Source of the DNA: Deltaproteobacteria bacterium
Lineage (GTDB): Bacteria; Desulfobacterota; DSM-4660; Desulfatiglandales; HGW-15
Direction: 5' to 3'
Assembly (NCBI GenBank): GCA_019307805.1
Contig: JAFDIX010000007.1
Location: forward strand, 1-16,867
DNA length: 16,867 nt
How positions within the stretch are numbered: position 1 is the first letter of the stretch; every line of letters starts with the position of its first letter. The notes beneath the pieces were generated by a model that searched no databases, was not told the origin of the DNA, and worked only from the letters and a program-made list of their open reading frames with translations. Below are positions 8,268 to 15,726 of this stretch, piece by piece. Both the position numbers and the translations under genes were made by a program.

Positions 8268-8369
8268 GGATTGTCTTCTCTCGGCATATTGTATTGATTA
8301 AAATATGTTTTTCATTCAGATACGCCCTTCTATGAAAGGGGGATGCAGGAAGCCGGACCGGCAGGGGCG

Positions 8370-8398
8370 CATTTGGGTTTCAAAAAATCACATTTGGG
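8370..8398. repeat. Direct repeat CATTTGGG, 21 bases apart, in the spacer before the AsnB-like gene
   Basis: CATTTGGG occurs at 8370-8377 and 8391-8398. The 21-base period equals about two helical turns, as for tandem protein-binding sites. They lie in the 166-base gap between the radical SAM and AsnB-like genes, the longest gap in the window. Nearby is a short perfect hairpin GCCGG-A-CCGGC (8352-8362). An eight-base repeat can be chance. Confidence 0.3.
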
Positions 8399-8433
8399 CA
8401 AGATTCTGTGAAGGAGAGACAAAGAGGGCGGGT

Positions 8434-10524
8434 TCAGGGATAGCGGATGATTCTCCTCATGTTGGATGAAACCATTGTTGTGAAGTAGAACACATATTTT
8501 TCCTGTTCCTCCCAATCCCTTGCCCTGTGAAGGAGATCTCTGTGTTCCTCCGCATTTCTCATACATAATGCAAATGGTTTTTTATGAACGAGCTTATACT
8601 CCGACAGGGGTCGCCTGTACCCGTCAGAGGCCCACTCCACCAGATCATACCTGCTCTCCCTGATGACGATGGGCTCTGACTCCTCAAGGGGAGATATGAT
8701 GATTTCTTCTGCAATGTCTTTCAGCGCCGCCAGGGCGTCATGGAACTTATCCCTGCTTTCCAGGTGGTCCGTCTGACCGTGAATAGTGCTCGCGGCCCTG
8801 GAAATCTCTGAAACAAAGAATGGTTTGCCTTCCGTGCTCAGGGCTCTGCCAAGGTTTTGAAACAATTGCCGGTTGATGCTGAAACGATCAACATTTCCCT
8901 GCTCTTCCATTGATTGATCAATGGCGCTGCCGAGATCCCCAACGCTGTTGTGGTACTTTGATTGGACACTGGTCATATATGTCGATGTAATATCCTCCAG
9001 AAAAGGATACCCGTTGCTGCTGAAAAACACCTCATCAAATATATCCAGTGCCGTGATACCATAGTTTTTGCAGTGCATCACGATCTCTTTCAGGAACGCC
9101 GCGCCATAGATCAGAAAGATAAAAAACCTGAGCCGATGAAGTTTCCAGAAATCCTCCCGGGACATTGCCTTGGACTCGACGACAACTTCATCTGCCTCGA
9201 AGACTCTCTCTGCCTCAACCACCGTCACGTCCTTGCCGATCAGTGAATACATTGTCTTGAAACCGTTGTGCTCTCGCACTGTTTCCGGGTACAACTCGGA
9301 TCCCTTGATGAGGTACAGGGGCCCGATATAGATACTGTCAAAATCAAGATCGATGACTTTGGCCACAACTTCCCTGAAGGACTGGTAACTCTCCCCCGGC
9401 AACCCGGAAATGAGCTCCGTTGAAACGGCAATTTGATGCGCCTTTGCAAAGCGCACCATTTCCCTCACCTTGGGTAATGGCAGATTCTTTCGTTTGATGT
9501 TTTCAAGGACACCGGGGGTGAGTGTCTGGAAACTCATATTGAGGGGCAATAAATCTTTGAGTATCTTGGCCATCTGCTTCAGGTTCTCAAGCGGTCCCTT
9601 CTCGGTATAATACACCCTCAGTGAGCTGGGATACCCGTGTTTGTCACGTATTTCTCTGATAAACTCCGCCACCCGGATATCACTCTTGAAAATTCCCCAG
9701 TTCGAATCTGCGATCCGTAATATCTTGTTTGGGCTATGGTCCTTGAGAAAAAGGATCTCTTCCTTGACACGTTCAAAACTGTGTTTTCTTAACTTGTTTC
9801 TGTTTCCACCTATGGTACAAAATGCACACTGATAGGGACATCCTCGAACGGTTTCGATCTGTGGGATCAGCTGAAAACGATCGAAGAATTCCGAGAACAG
9901 CCCCATAAGATAGGGAGAGGGGATGAGATCAAGATTCGAGACAGGTCGGGCCTTCTCTCCCCGCAGGTGCGTCTCGTTGACATATGCGCTGCACCCATCG
10001 ATTGGCTGGCTCTTGACCTTGATCCGGTCGGCACATCCCAACCACTTCTCAAGGATGTTCGCGAATGTGGTCTCACCGTCGCCATGGACTGCAATATCTA
10101 TATCAGGATTGTTTTTGAGCAGGGCCAAATCCTGCCCCCCTGCGTCCATATTGCCAAGTTCGTTATGTATGGGGAAAGGGGGGCATATTTTGTCCTCCTC
10201 CTGCAATCCTTCAGAGCTTATATTGGCACCCCCGAAGACAATAAGTGTGTCAGGGCTCACACTGCGAACAAACTTTGCTGCTGCGAGGGTAAGATGGTCG
10301 TTCCAGGAATAGTATCCAAATCCCACGACATGAGGCGCTGTCTCCAAAATCGCATCTTTGAGATCCTCAAAGCGCCTGAAGAAACGCAGCTCGATACTTT
10401 TACCAAATATATGTTTGCTATAGCCCCCTACCACTCCTATTCCAAGGGGAATGGTGTTCAGGCTCAAGCCAAACCCGGTGTGGGCCAATTCTACAAGGTA
10501 CACCACAGTCTTTTCTCTATTCAT
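8434..10524 (-). CDS. B12-binding-domain radical SAM protein
   Basis: A 696-residue protein in the B12-radical SAM (class B, BchE-like) layout. The N-terminal Rossmann-like cobalamin-type domain (about 1-190) includes HVVGFGYYSW (65-74) and DTLIVFGGANISSEG (92-106), without a DxHxxG motif, which this group often lacks. The [4Fe-4S]/SAM motif in ETVRGCPYQCAFC (C229, C233, C236) follows, then a TIM-barrel segment with FQTLTPGVLENIKRKNLPLP and ELISGLPGES. Roughly 450-696 is a C-terminal extension I cannot assign. Known relatives perform C-methylation, ring or carbon-skeleton changes and methylthiolation. In a nonulosonic-acid cluster it probably methylates or rearranges the sugar or its acyl group (inference). 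It sits between the PIG-L and AsnB-like genes and ends in TGA. The start has only a weak ribosome site. Confidence 0.9.
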   Translation of the reverse strand: MNREKTVVYLVELAHTGFGLSLNTIPLGIGVVGGYSKHIFGKSIELRFFRRFEDLKDAILETAPHVVGFGYYSWNDHLTLAAAKFVRSVSPDTLIVFGGANISSEGLQEEDKICPPFPIHNELGNMDAGGQDLALLKNNPDIDIAVHGDGETTFANILEKWLGCADRIKVKSQPIDGCSAYVNETHLRGEKARPVSNLDLIPSPYLMGLFSEFFDRFQLIPQIETVRGCPYQCAFCTIGGNRNKLRKHSFERVKEEILFLKDHSPNKILRIADSNWGIFKSDIRVAEFIREIRDKHGYPSSLRVYYTEKGPLENLKQMAKILKDLLPLNMSFQTLTPGVLENIKRKNLPLPKVREMVRFAKAHQIAVSTELISGLPGESYQSFREVVAKVIDLDFDSIYIGPLYLIKGSELYPETVREHNGFKTMYSLIGKDVTVVEAERVFEADEVVVESKAMSREDFWKLHRLRFFIFLIYGAAFLKEIVMHCKNYGITALDIFDEVFFSSNGYPFLEDITSTYMTSVQSKYHNSVGDLGSAIDQSMEEQGNVDRFSINRQLFQNLGRALSTEGKPFFVSEISRAASTIHGQTDHLESRDKFHDALAALKDIAEEIIISPLEESEPIVIRESRYDLVEWASDGYRRPLSEYKLVHKKPFALCMRNAEEHRDLLHRARDWEEQEKYVFYFTTMVSSNMRRIIRYP

Positions 10525-10617
10525 AATAGCTCTGTTTCACTCGTCCAGATGGTTTGCGGGAAAATGATTAAATGTCACAATAGGTGGGTAATGAAGAATT
10601 GAATATGCACGTTGCAT

Positions 10618-11304
10618 TTATCGAAGCAACCTCACAAGGGTAAATGCTTCTGCTGCCTCGACCCCTACAGTACTTCCCCAATGCCCTGCGTTGTAACGAA
10701 TGGCTTCAGGGGATCTCGGGTGTGGGAATGATCTTACTTCATCCCCATAGATTTGCATGGCTTCAATCTTTTTACTCAGTGTACTGGTAATGTCTGAAAA
10801 TACATTGGGGTGAAAGCCAGATTCAAACTGATTAAATGACCACTCGGTGGAAGAGGGAACTTCATAGGCGTAGACTTCCTTCACGGGACAATCTTTCTCC
10901 GGCCTGGCAGCTGTCAGGGTGGCCCTGCAGGTAATTGCATGGTCGATGTTTAAATCGCCGCCGAACTGGGTATATATTACCTGGGGTTCCAACTCTGCAA
11001 TACTGCCTTCAATGGCCTTTACGATATCCAGCAGGGGCACGGTGTCAAACCGGTTATCCGGGAAATTCCGGGAAAACACTTCCTGAACACCCAGGAATTT
11101 TGCCACATCTCGGCTTTTCAGTTGAAGGGCCTGTACCAAATCTTCATCAGCTTCTTCTCTGCTGCTAAAGCGGGATGTAACGCCTTCCCCCAGAATGACT
11201 ACAAAAACCCTATTCTCTTCCTCAACCAGCCTGGCGATGGTACCCCCGCATCCCAGGACTTCATCGTCAGGGTGCGCTGCGATAACAAGAATCCTCGTTG
11301 ACAT
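10618..11304 (-). CDS. PIG-L/LmbE family sugar N-deacetylase
   Basis: About 228 residues from ATG 11304. It opens with the zinc-site signature HPDDE in RILVIAAHPDDEVLGCGGT, and later has QFGGDLNIDHAIT, which supplies the second metal-binding histidine (pattern D.N.DH). Members remove the N-acetyl group from GlcNAc-containing glycolipids, sugars and thiols. A longer frame starts at ATG 11328, but GGAGG at 11315-11319 lies ten bases before the inner ATG and overlaps the first codons of the longer one, so the inner start is preferred. It follows the nonulosonate synthase gene by about 82 bases and precedes the radical SAM gene. The likely role is to free an amine on the sugar or a precursor, which the LpxD-like enzyme encoded two genes upstream could re-acylate (inference). 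Stop TAA. Confidence 0.85.
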   Translation of the reverse strand: MSTRILVIAAHPDDEVLGCGGTIARLVEEENRVFVVILGEGVTSRFSSREEADEDLVQALQLKSRDVAKFLGVQEVFSRNFPDNRFDTVPLLDIVKAIEGSIAELEPQVIYTQFGGDLNIDHAITCRATLTAARPEKDCPVKEVYAYEVPSSTEWSFNQFESGFHPNVFSDITSTLSKKIEAMQIYGDEVRSFPHPRSPEAIRYNAGHWGSTVGVEAAEAFTLVRLLR

Positions 11305-11346
11305 TCGCCTGCTTCCTCCATTGATCATTATGTGTGTAGCCTTCGA

Positions 11347-11362
11347 CCCCTCTCCTGAGGGG
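11347..11362. repeat. GC-rich hairpin between the nonulosonate synthase and PIG-L genes
   Basis: CCCCTC and GAGGGG pair as a perfect 6-base stem with a 4-base loop in the spacer after the synthase stop. No T-run follows on the transcribed strand, so this is more likely an intra-operon RNA structure than a terminator. It may help protect or pause the transcript. Confidence 0.4.
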
Positions 11363-11386
11363 CCATCTGATCAAAAATATCCGAGG

Positions 11387-12391
11387 CTAACGATGCACCT
11401 TGAAATCATCCCAAAACAGGATTTCCCCGGCCCGGTACCCTCTGGGAGACTCCCAACCGTTCAAGAGGTCAAACAAGTGGGCCCCTATGGCGCCGCCTGG
11501 ATCGGAAACCCTGCGACAGTCCACATTTGAGCCTGTTATCTCTTCCCCCTTTCTGATGTCTTTTACCGCAACAAGGTATCTTCGCACATTGGATATCGAG
11601 GGCATTTCCAATTCCGCCGGCCGTTTTATCCCGTCTCCAAGCGCAGATTCAACATCTCGGATAGCTTTAATGAGTTTGGAAAACGCTGAAGGGTCTGTCG
11701 AAAAAGCATGATCAGGGCCATCCTGGGAGCAATCAAGGGTAAAGTGTTTCTCGATCATCTTTGCTCCTAAAGTGACCGCCATCACACTGGCCGTCTCTCC
11801 CACCGTGTGATCAGAGTATCCCACTAAATTATCAGGAAAGGCCCTTTTCATGGTGTCGATAGCCCTTAGATTAAGCTCTTTCATCTCTGCGGGATAACGC
11901 ACTGTGCAATGCAATAGACAGACAGGGACATCTCCAAGAACCTGTAATCCCTGCTCGATCTCTCCGAGTGTTGCCATTCCCGTTGACAGAATCACAGGTA
12001 TCTGTGCTTTGCCAACCGCTTTTAGAAGCGGCAAATTTGTAATATTCGTGGATCCGATCTTAAGGAAACGGGGTTCCAATTTCAGCACATGAGGTAGGGT
12101 GTTTTTACTTGGAACCGTAAAAAAGCATTCCACGTTTCTTTCCCGAGTATAATTTATGAGAGTTTTATATTCATCGAAGGAAAACTCTACTTTTTTAAAC
12201 AGATCATGAAAAGGAGAACCTTTTTCCACAATTTCATCCGCTAGGATATACTGAAACTTGATGGCATCAGCGCCGGCTTCTTTCGCAGCGTCGACCATTT
12301 TCTGTGCAGTGTTCAAATTGCCGTTATGGTTTATTTCCGCCTCAGCGACAATAAATGTTTGCTCCTGTTTCAATGGGAAATCATTTTTCAT
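11387..12391 (-). CDS. neuB: NeuB-family nonulosonic acid synthase (pseudaminic/legionaminic/sialic acid synthase)
   Basis: A 334-residue protein of full family length. It condenses phosphoenolpyruvate with a 6-carbon acetamido sugar to make a 9-carbon acid in the cytoplasm. The TIM barrel (about 10-260) shows VAEAEINHNGN near 15-25, DAIKFQ (42-47), GSTNITNLPLL (113-123), STGMAT (136-141), VGYSDHTVGE and the metal-binding histidines in EKHFTLD (H216) and GPDHAFS (H228). The C-terminal SAF/antifreeze-like domain starts with RRYLVAVKDIRKGEEIT (270-286). The ATG lies inside the end of the LpxD-like gene (11-base overlap), with AAGG seven bases upstream, which suggests translational coupling. Family motifs do not separate PseI, LegI and NeuB by eye; the PseG neighbour favours the pseudaminic/legionaminic type. 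Stop TAG. Confidence 0.9.
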   Translation of the reverse strand: MKNDFPLKQEQTFIVAEAEINHNGNLNTAQKMVDAAKEAGADAIKFQYILADEIVEKGSPFHDLFKKVEFSFDEYKTLINYTRERNVECFFTVPSKNTLPHVLKLEPRFLKIGSTNITNLPLLKAVGKAQIPVILSTGMATLGEIEQGLQVLGDVPVCLLHCTVRYPAEMKELNLRAIDTMKRAFPDNLVGYSDHTVGETASVMAVTLGAKMIEKHFTLDCSQDGPDHAFSTDPSAFSKLIKAIRDVESALGDGIKRPAELEMPSISNVRRYLVAVKDIRKGEEITGSNVDCRRVSDPGGAIGAHLFDLLNGWESPRGYRAGEILFWDDFKVHR

Positions 12392-13334
12392 CGTTAGCCC
12401 TTCTCAAAGCATTTGCGGGGTTTCCCACCACTGTGGTGTTTCTGGGGACATCGTTGATGACAACCGCACCCACTCCAACCATCGCGCCTTGACAAACCCG
12501 TACGTGATTGCGAATCGACGTAGACGGACCAATCCAGCAGTTATCCTCTATGACCACACTTCCACACAAAACAGCACCAGCCGAAATAAAGCAATTTTTC
12601 CCCACATGCACGTTATGGCCGATGTTAACATGGTTCCCTATCTTGGTCCCATCCTCTATAATGGTATCACGCAGGATGCCTCTGACGATACAGGCATTTG
12701 CCCCGATATCCACATGGTCCCCAATTCTCACTGATCCAAGATGAGGAAATCTTTCGTAGGCATCATCCTCATCCTTTGCATAGGCTAGGCCTTCGATACC
12801 AATGGAGGTGTTAGACCAGACTCTTACGCCCTTTCCTATTCGAACTCCGGAAAAAACTTTCACTCCGCTCTCTATCTGAGTCCCGGCCCCTACCTCGACC
12901 TTGTCACCCAAAACCGCATATGCATGAATACGGGCAGACAGGTCAACTTTACACTTTTGGCCTATCACCACTGTTTTATCAATTCCGGTTTTGGGTTCTT
13001 CCCGGAAGACCGCTGTCACACATCGAACAAAACAAAGCATGGGATTTTCAGTTATCAGTAATGTTTTTTCCTTGACGAAAGTATCAATATGAGGGATCTC
13101 CGGCCCGCATAAAACAACGCTTGCTCCTGATTTTTTTATTCGATCATACCCCTCATTACCGCCATAGGAACAAAATGACATATGGCCCTTTCGGGCATTC
13201 TCCAGCGAAGCCAATGCTTCTATTTCTCTGTTTTTACGACCCATTATTTTAATGGTCTGCCCGGAAATCATGCCAAGGATATCATCACAGTGAAGGATTT
13301 CCGGTAGTTCATATGCCACATCATTGTCTTTCAT
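12381..13334 (-). CDS. LpxD-like left-handed beta-helix sugar N-acyltransferase
   Basis: A 317-residue hexapeptide-repeat protein. The N-terminal region (about 1-115) resembles the LpxD uridine-binding domain (ENARKGHMSFCSY, then SGASVVLCGPE). The rest is a left-handed beta-helix of I/V-G-x4 repeats with the catalytic-type histidine in VNIGHNVHVG, matching the IAHNVVIG of LpxD. The C-terminus, ending in VPRNTTVVGNPA, is like NeuD and other sugar acetyltransferases. LpxD adds 3-hydroxyacyl groups to amino sugars from ACP. Here an N-acylation of the nonulosonate precursor is inferred instead, because the gene lies between PseG and NeuB genes. GGAG lies nine bases before the ATG. It overlaps neuB by 11 bases and ends in TGA. 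A housekeeping LpxD for lipid A is less likely, as no lpx or fab genes are nearby. Confidence 0.8.
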   Translation of the reverse strand: MKDNDVAYELPEILHCDDILGMISGQTIKIMGRKNREIEALASLENARKGHMSFCSYGGNEGYDRIKKSGASVVLCGPEIPHIDTFVKEKTLLITENPMLCFVRCVTAVFREEPKTGIDKTVVIGQKCKVDLSARIHAYAVLGDKVEVGAGTQIESGVKVFSGVRIGKGVRVWSNTSIGIEGLAYAKDEDDAYERFPHLGSVRIGDHVDIGANACIVRGILRDTIIEDGTKIGNHVNIGHNVHVGKNCFISAGAVLCGSVVIEDNCWIGPSTSIRNHVRVCQGAMVGVGAVVINDVPRNTTVVGNPANALRRANDEK

Positions 13335-13388
13335 ATGAAAATTCTCCAGGCAGATTTCATTGCCAGCATCTGTTTGTCACTTGCCTTT

Positions 13389-14897
13389 CTAAAGTTCCTT
13401 TTTGGGATCACGTCTGTACCTTGTTTTACCGACTTTTCTAAAACCCGCGCTCTTGAACAGCTTTTGGGAAGGCCTGTTCTCGGGAAAAACTTCAGCGAAA
13501 AATGTTGCGAATCGGTACATTTTCAAGGTAAAGGCAAGCGCTGCCCTCCCAATACCCTGATTGTATTTGTCGGGGTCGACGTAAATGGATATTTCCCAGC
13601 TATCTTCCTTGTCCAGACGGTCCAGCCTCAAAACACCAGATGGAATGCCGTCATACAGGATGAGGGTGAGGATTCTATCTGGGTCCATCAGGCTCCCCTG
13701 TATCCACTGTTCGTGCGCTGCATAATCAGGTATCGCAGAATTTCTGAAGTAAAGTCTCGTCCGTTCATCCGATTGCCATTGGTAGATCATTTCAGTGTCT
13801 GAAAGGGTGCACAGCCTCAAACGAACTTGTGTGCCATTGTTTGTTTTCTCGGAAGGCAACAATTTCAGAAGCACCCTCAACGGCCCCCGACCATCACAGA
13901 GGCGGCTTGCATTCCGACTTATTTTTATTCGGGTTTCATGGTTATTGAGAATTTTCTTCAGACTTCTTGCAATGGTCTCAAGGGATACATTCTCATGCCA
14001 TCCCAAAAAGTCTATGGCATGATGCCTCCGTAAAACTTCGGCAAGGGATGTCTGGTTTTCGGCGGTTATGACTGCAAGTGTTGGTAATCCGAGACAGCAA
14101 CGCTCCCAGGATGTGAAACCGCAGGCCCCTAAAGCCAGATCCGCCGATGTCATCACCCGGGCCATGTTCTTTTCGTCAACATAAAATTTTACGGGGAATG
14201 GGCATGTCCTCGCGATAGATTTCGTCTCCTCCAGATACGGCGACTGAGAGCCGATAACGACGTCAACAGAGATATTCAACCCGCCCTCTTTGATGCTTTT
14301 AATCGCCTTTGAACACATATTTTTCCCATCGACGGTTCCAAATGAAATGAGAATTTTCCCCACTGAATGTCTCTTTTCTCTTTTTTCAATCGATTCCCGG
14401 CGATGCTTGATAAACTGCGGATGGAGGAGGGCAAAATCAGGGCCAAGAAAGAGTTTACAGGCATCTGGAACCATTTTTCTGTAAACGCTAACCGCATCTT
14501 CAAGTGAGGAATCCAGGAGAAAGTCACAGGCATGTTGCCGCTGAGGGACATCCTCCATTACCATGATGTTTCTGGCCCAGGGTCGGCAAGACGCCTCAAA
14601 ATGCTTGCCACGTTCATAATGATCAACCACAAGGAGATCGCATCCATTGGGCCATCTCTCGAATAATGCCTTTGCCTCTTCGGCAGGAGTACATTTTAAA
14701 TCAAATAGCTCGCAAGGTGAATCACCAAGGTCGGGTACTGTTTCCCTGGTTCCCGGTCGAATCGCCAATGCACATTCCCATCCGGCTCCAGCAAAGGCAG
14801 TGACCAAGGCAAGACAACGCCGAACGTGTCCGGAGCCTATGGCGTTGGAGGCGTCTGCTCGAATAATCAATCGCCTTTTTTCCTTCATGGTTGCCAT
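13389..14897 (-). CDS. pseG: PseG-type nucleotide-sugar hydrolase fused to GNAT acetyltransferase
   Basis: A 502-residue fusion. The N-terminal part (about 1-350) is PseG: IRADASNAIGSGHVRRC with the catalytic histidine (H24), VVDHY (90-94), FLLDSSLED, LFLGPDFALLHPQF and the UDP-binding GT-B half ISFGTVDGKN with GACGFTSWERCCLGLP. PseG hydrolyses UDP-2,4-diacetamido-2,4,6-trideoxy-L-altrose to the free sugar before the NeuB-type condensation. The C-terminal part (about 355-495) is a GNAT domain (HEQWI, GIPSGVLRLDR, YNQGIGRAAL), probably the PseH acetyltransferase step. Its acetyl-CoA pyrophosphate loop reads YNQGIG, so the usual Arg/Gln before GxG is a Tyr. PseG-GNAT fusions are known. The start is uncertain between ATG 14897 and the ATG three codons in. 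Stop TAG. Confidence 0.9.
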   Translation of the reverse strand: MATMKEKRRLIIRADASNAIGSGHVRRCLALVTAFAGAGWECALAIRPGTRETVPDLGDSPCELFDLKCTPAEEAKALFERWPNGCDLLVVDHYERGKHFEASCRPWARNIMVMEDVPQRQHACDFLLDSSLEDAVSVYRKMVPDACKLFLGPDFALLHPQFIKHRRESIEKREKRHSVGKILISFGTVDGKNMCSKAIKSIKEGGLNISVDVVIGSQSPYLEETKSIARTCPFPVKFYVDEKNMARVMTSADLALGACGFTSWERCCLGLPTLAVITAENQTSLAEVLRRHHAIDFLGWHENVSLETIARSLKKILNNHETRIKISRNASRLCDGRGPLRVLLKLLPSEKTNNGTQVRLRLCTLSDTEMIYQWQSDERTRLYFRNSAIPDYAAHEQWIQGSLMDPDRILTLILYDGIPSGVLRLDRLDKEDSWEISIYVDPDKYNQGIGRAALAFTLKMYRFATFFAEVFPENRPSQKLFKSAGFRKVGKTRYRRDPKKEL

Positions 14898-14948
14898 ACT
14901 TCAAGGATATGCAGGATTAGATAACAGTAGTGAAATATGCAGGGAACA

Positions 14949-15707
14949 CTATGATGAACTCGCCCCTATTTTCGAGCCCTCGTTCCTTTGATACTTCTTA
15001 TTCATTTCCGCCAATTGGGGTTGTTCATCCAAAAGGGCGAGGACATCCTTCATGGAGAATTCAGGATTGTCTCCATATAGGGCCTCATAAACGCGCCTGA
15101 CGAATTCCAGATCTTTTTCTTGATCCACTGTCCACCGCAATGAGGATAGATCTGCTTTGTATTTCAGGCACCTGATCTGAAATTTTTCTGAGTGATTTCG
15201 AATATACTTCGTTACGTGTTCCAACTCTAAAGGTAACTCTGCCTCTTTCCATGCCTTTTCCAAGACGGAAAATGAGAAAATTTCTGCGTCCAGTCCGTCG
15301 GGAAGCGTTGGTTCTTGACAGTTGCTTGCGTAGTCGCATCTTTCCCTAAAATAAAAGTCAACCAACCCACTGATGATACCCGGATCCGCCAGTGGACAGT
15401 CTCCGGTGAGTCGCACGATATGATCTGCCCCATACAGTTTTGCAGCCTGGTAAAACCTGTCCAGAACGTTTTCAAGATCACCACGGAAACATTCTATCTT
15501 GATTCTATCGCATAATTCCGCAATAGGTTTGTCACCCGAGTCATTACTCGTTGCAACGACCAATTTTTGAATTCTTTGGCAGCCTCTTACCCGTTCAATC
15601 TGCAGTTCAAGCATTGGCCTTCCCAGGATAGGTGCCAGGACCTTTCCAGGAAGTCTCGATGAAGCCATTCGCGCCTGCAAAATACCCAAAATCATTTCTT
15701 TTCCCAT
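14949..15707 (-). CDS. spsF: SpsF-like cytidylyltransferase (CMP-nonulosonate synthetase family)
   Basis: A 252-residue nucleotidyltransferase of normal family length. It opens with LGILQARMASSRLPGKVL (7-24), the nucleotide-binding signature, and has RLTGDCPLADP (99-109), LPDGLDAEIFSF (135-146), EHVTKYIRNH and RWTVDQEKDL (191-200), as in Bacillus SpsF and related proteins. SpsF-type enzymes are thought to activate the nonulosonic acid as its CMP form, the same job as PseF/NeuA, in the cytoplasm. It lies 19 bases after the aminotransferase stop and 51 bases before the PseG-GNAT gene. Two possible starts (ATG 15707 and an ATG four codons later) cannot be separated. Whether it truly uses CTP with a nonulosonate is not shown by the sequence. 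Stop TAG. Confidence 0.85.
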   Translation of the reverse strand: MGKEMILGILQARMASSRLPGKVLAPILGRPMLELQIERVRGCQRIQKLVVATSNDSGDKPIAELCDRIKIECFRGDLENVLDRFYQAAKLYGADHIVRLTGDCPLADPGIISGLVDFYFRERCDYASNCQEPTLPDGLDAEIFSFSVLEKAWKEAELPLELEHVTKYIRNHSEKFQIRCLKYKADLSSLRWTVDQEKDLEFVRRVYEALYGDNPEFSMKDVLALLDEQPQLAEMNKKYQRNEGSKIGASSS

Positions 15708-15726
15708 ATGCCTGTTTTTTTAAAGA

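Noticed and set aside
8268..8320. A sigma70-type promoter before the AsnB-like gene (TACAAT at 8288-8293 on the minus strand)
   Set aside because: The -10-like hexamer is good, but at spacings of 16-18 bases no sequence resembling TTGACA is present, and the region is simply AT-rich.
9967..10602. A 211-codon open frame on the plus strand
   Set aside because: It lies antisense over the well-supported radical SAM gene, has no recognisable domain and no good ribosome site. It is a shadow frame.
12381..13334. Housekeeping lipid A lpxD
   Set aside because: No lpxA, lpxB, fabZ or bamA neighbours; the gene overlaps neuB and follows pseG, so a role in the sugar pathway is more likely.
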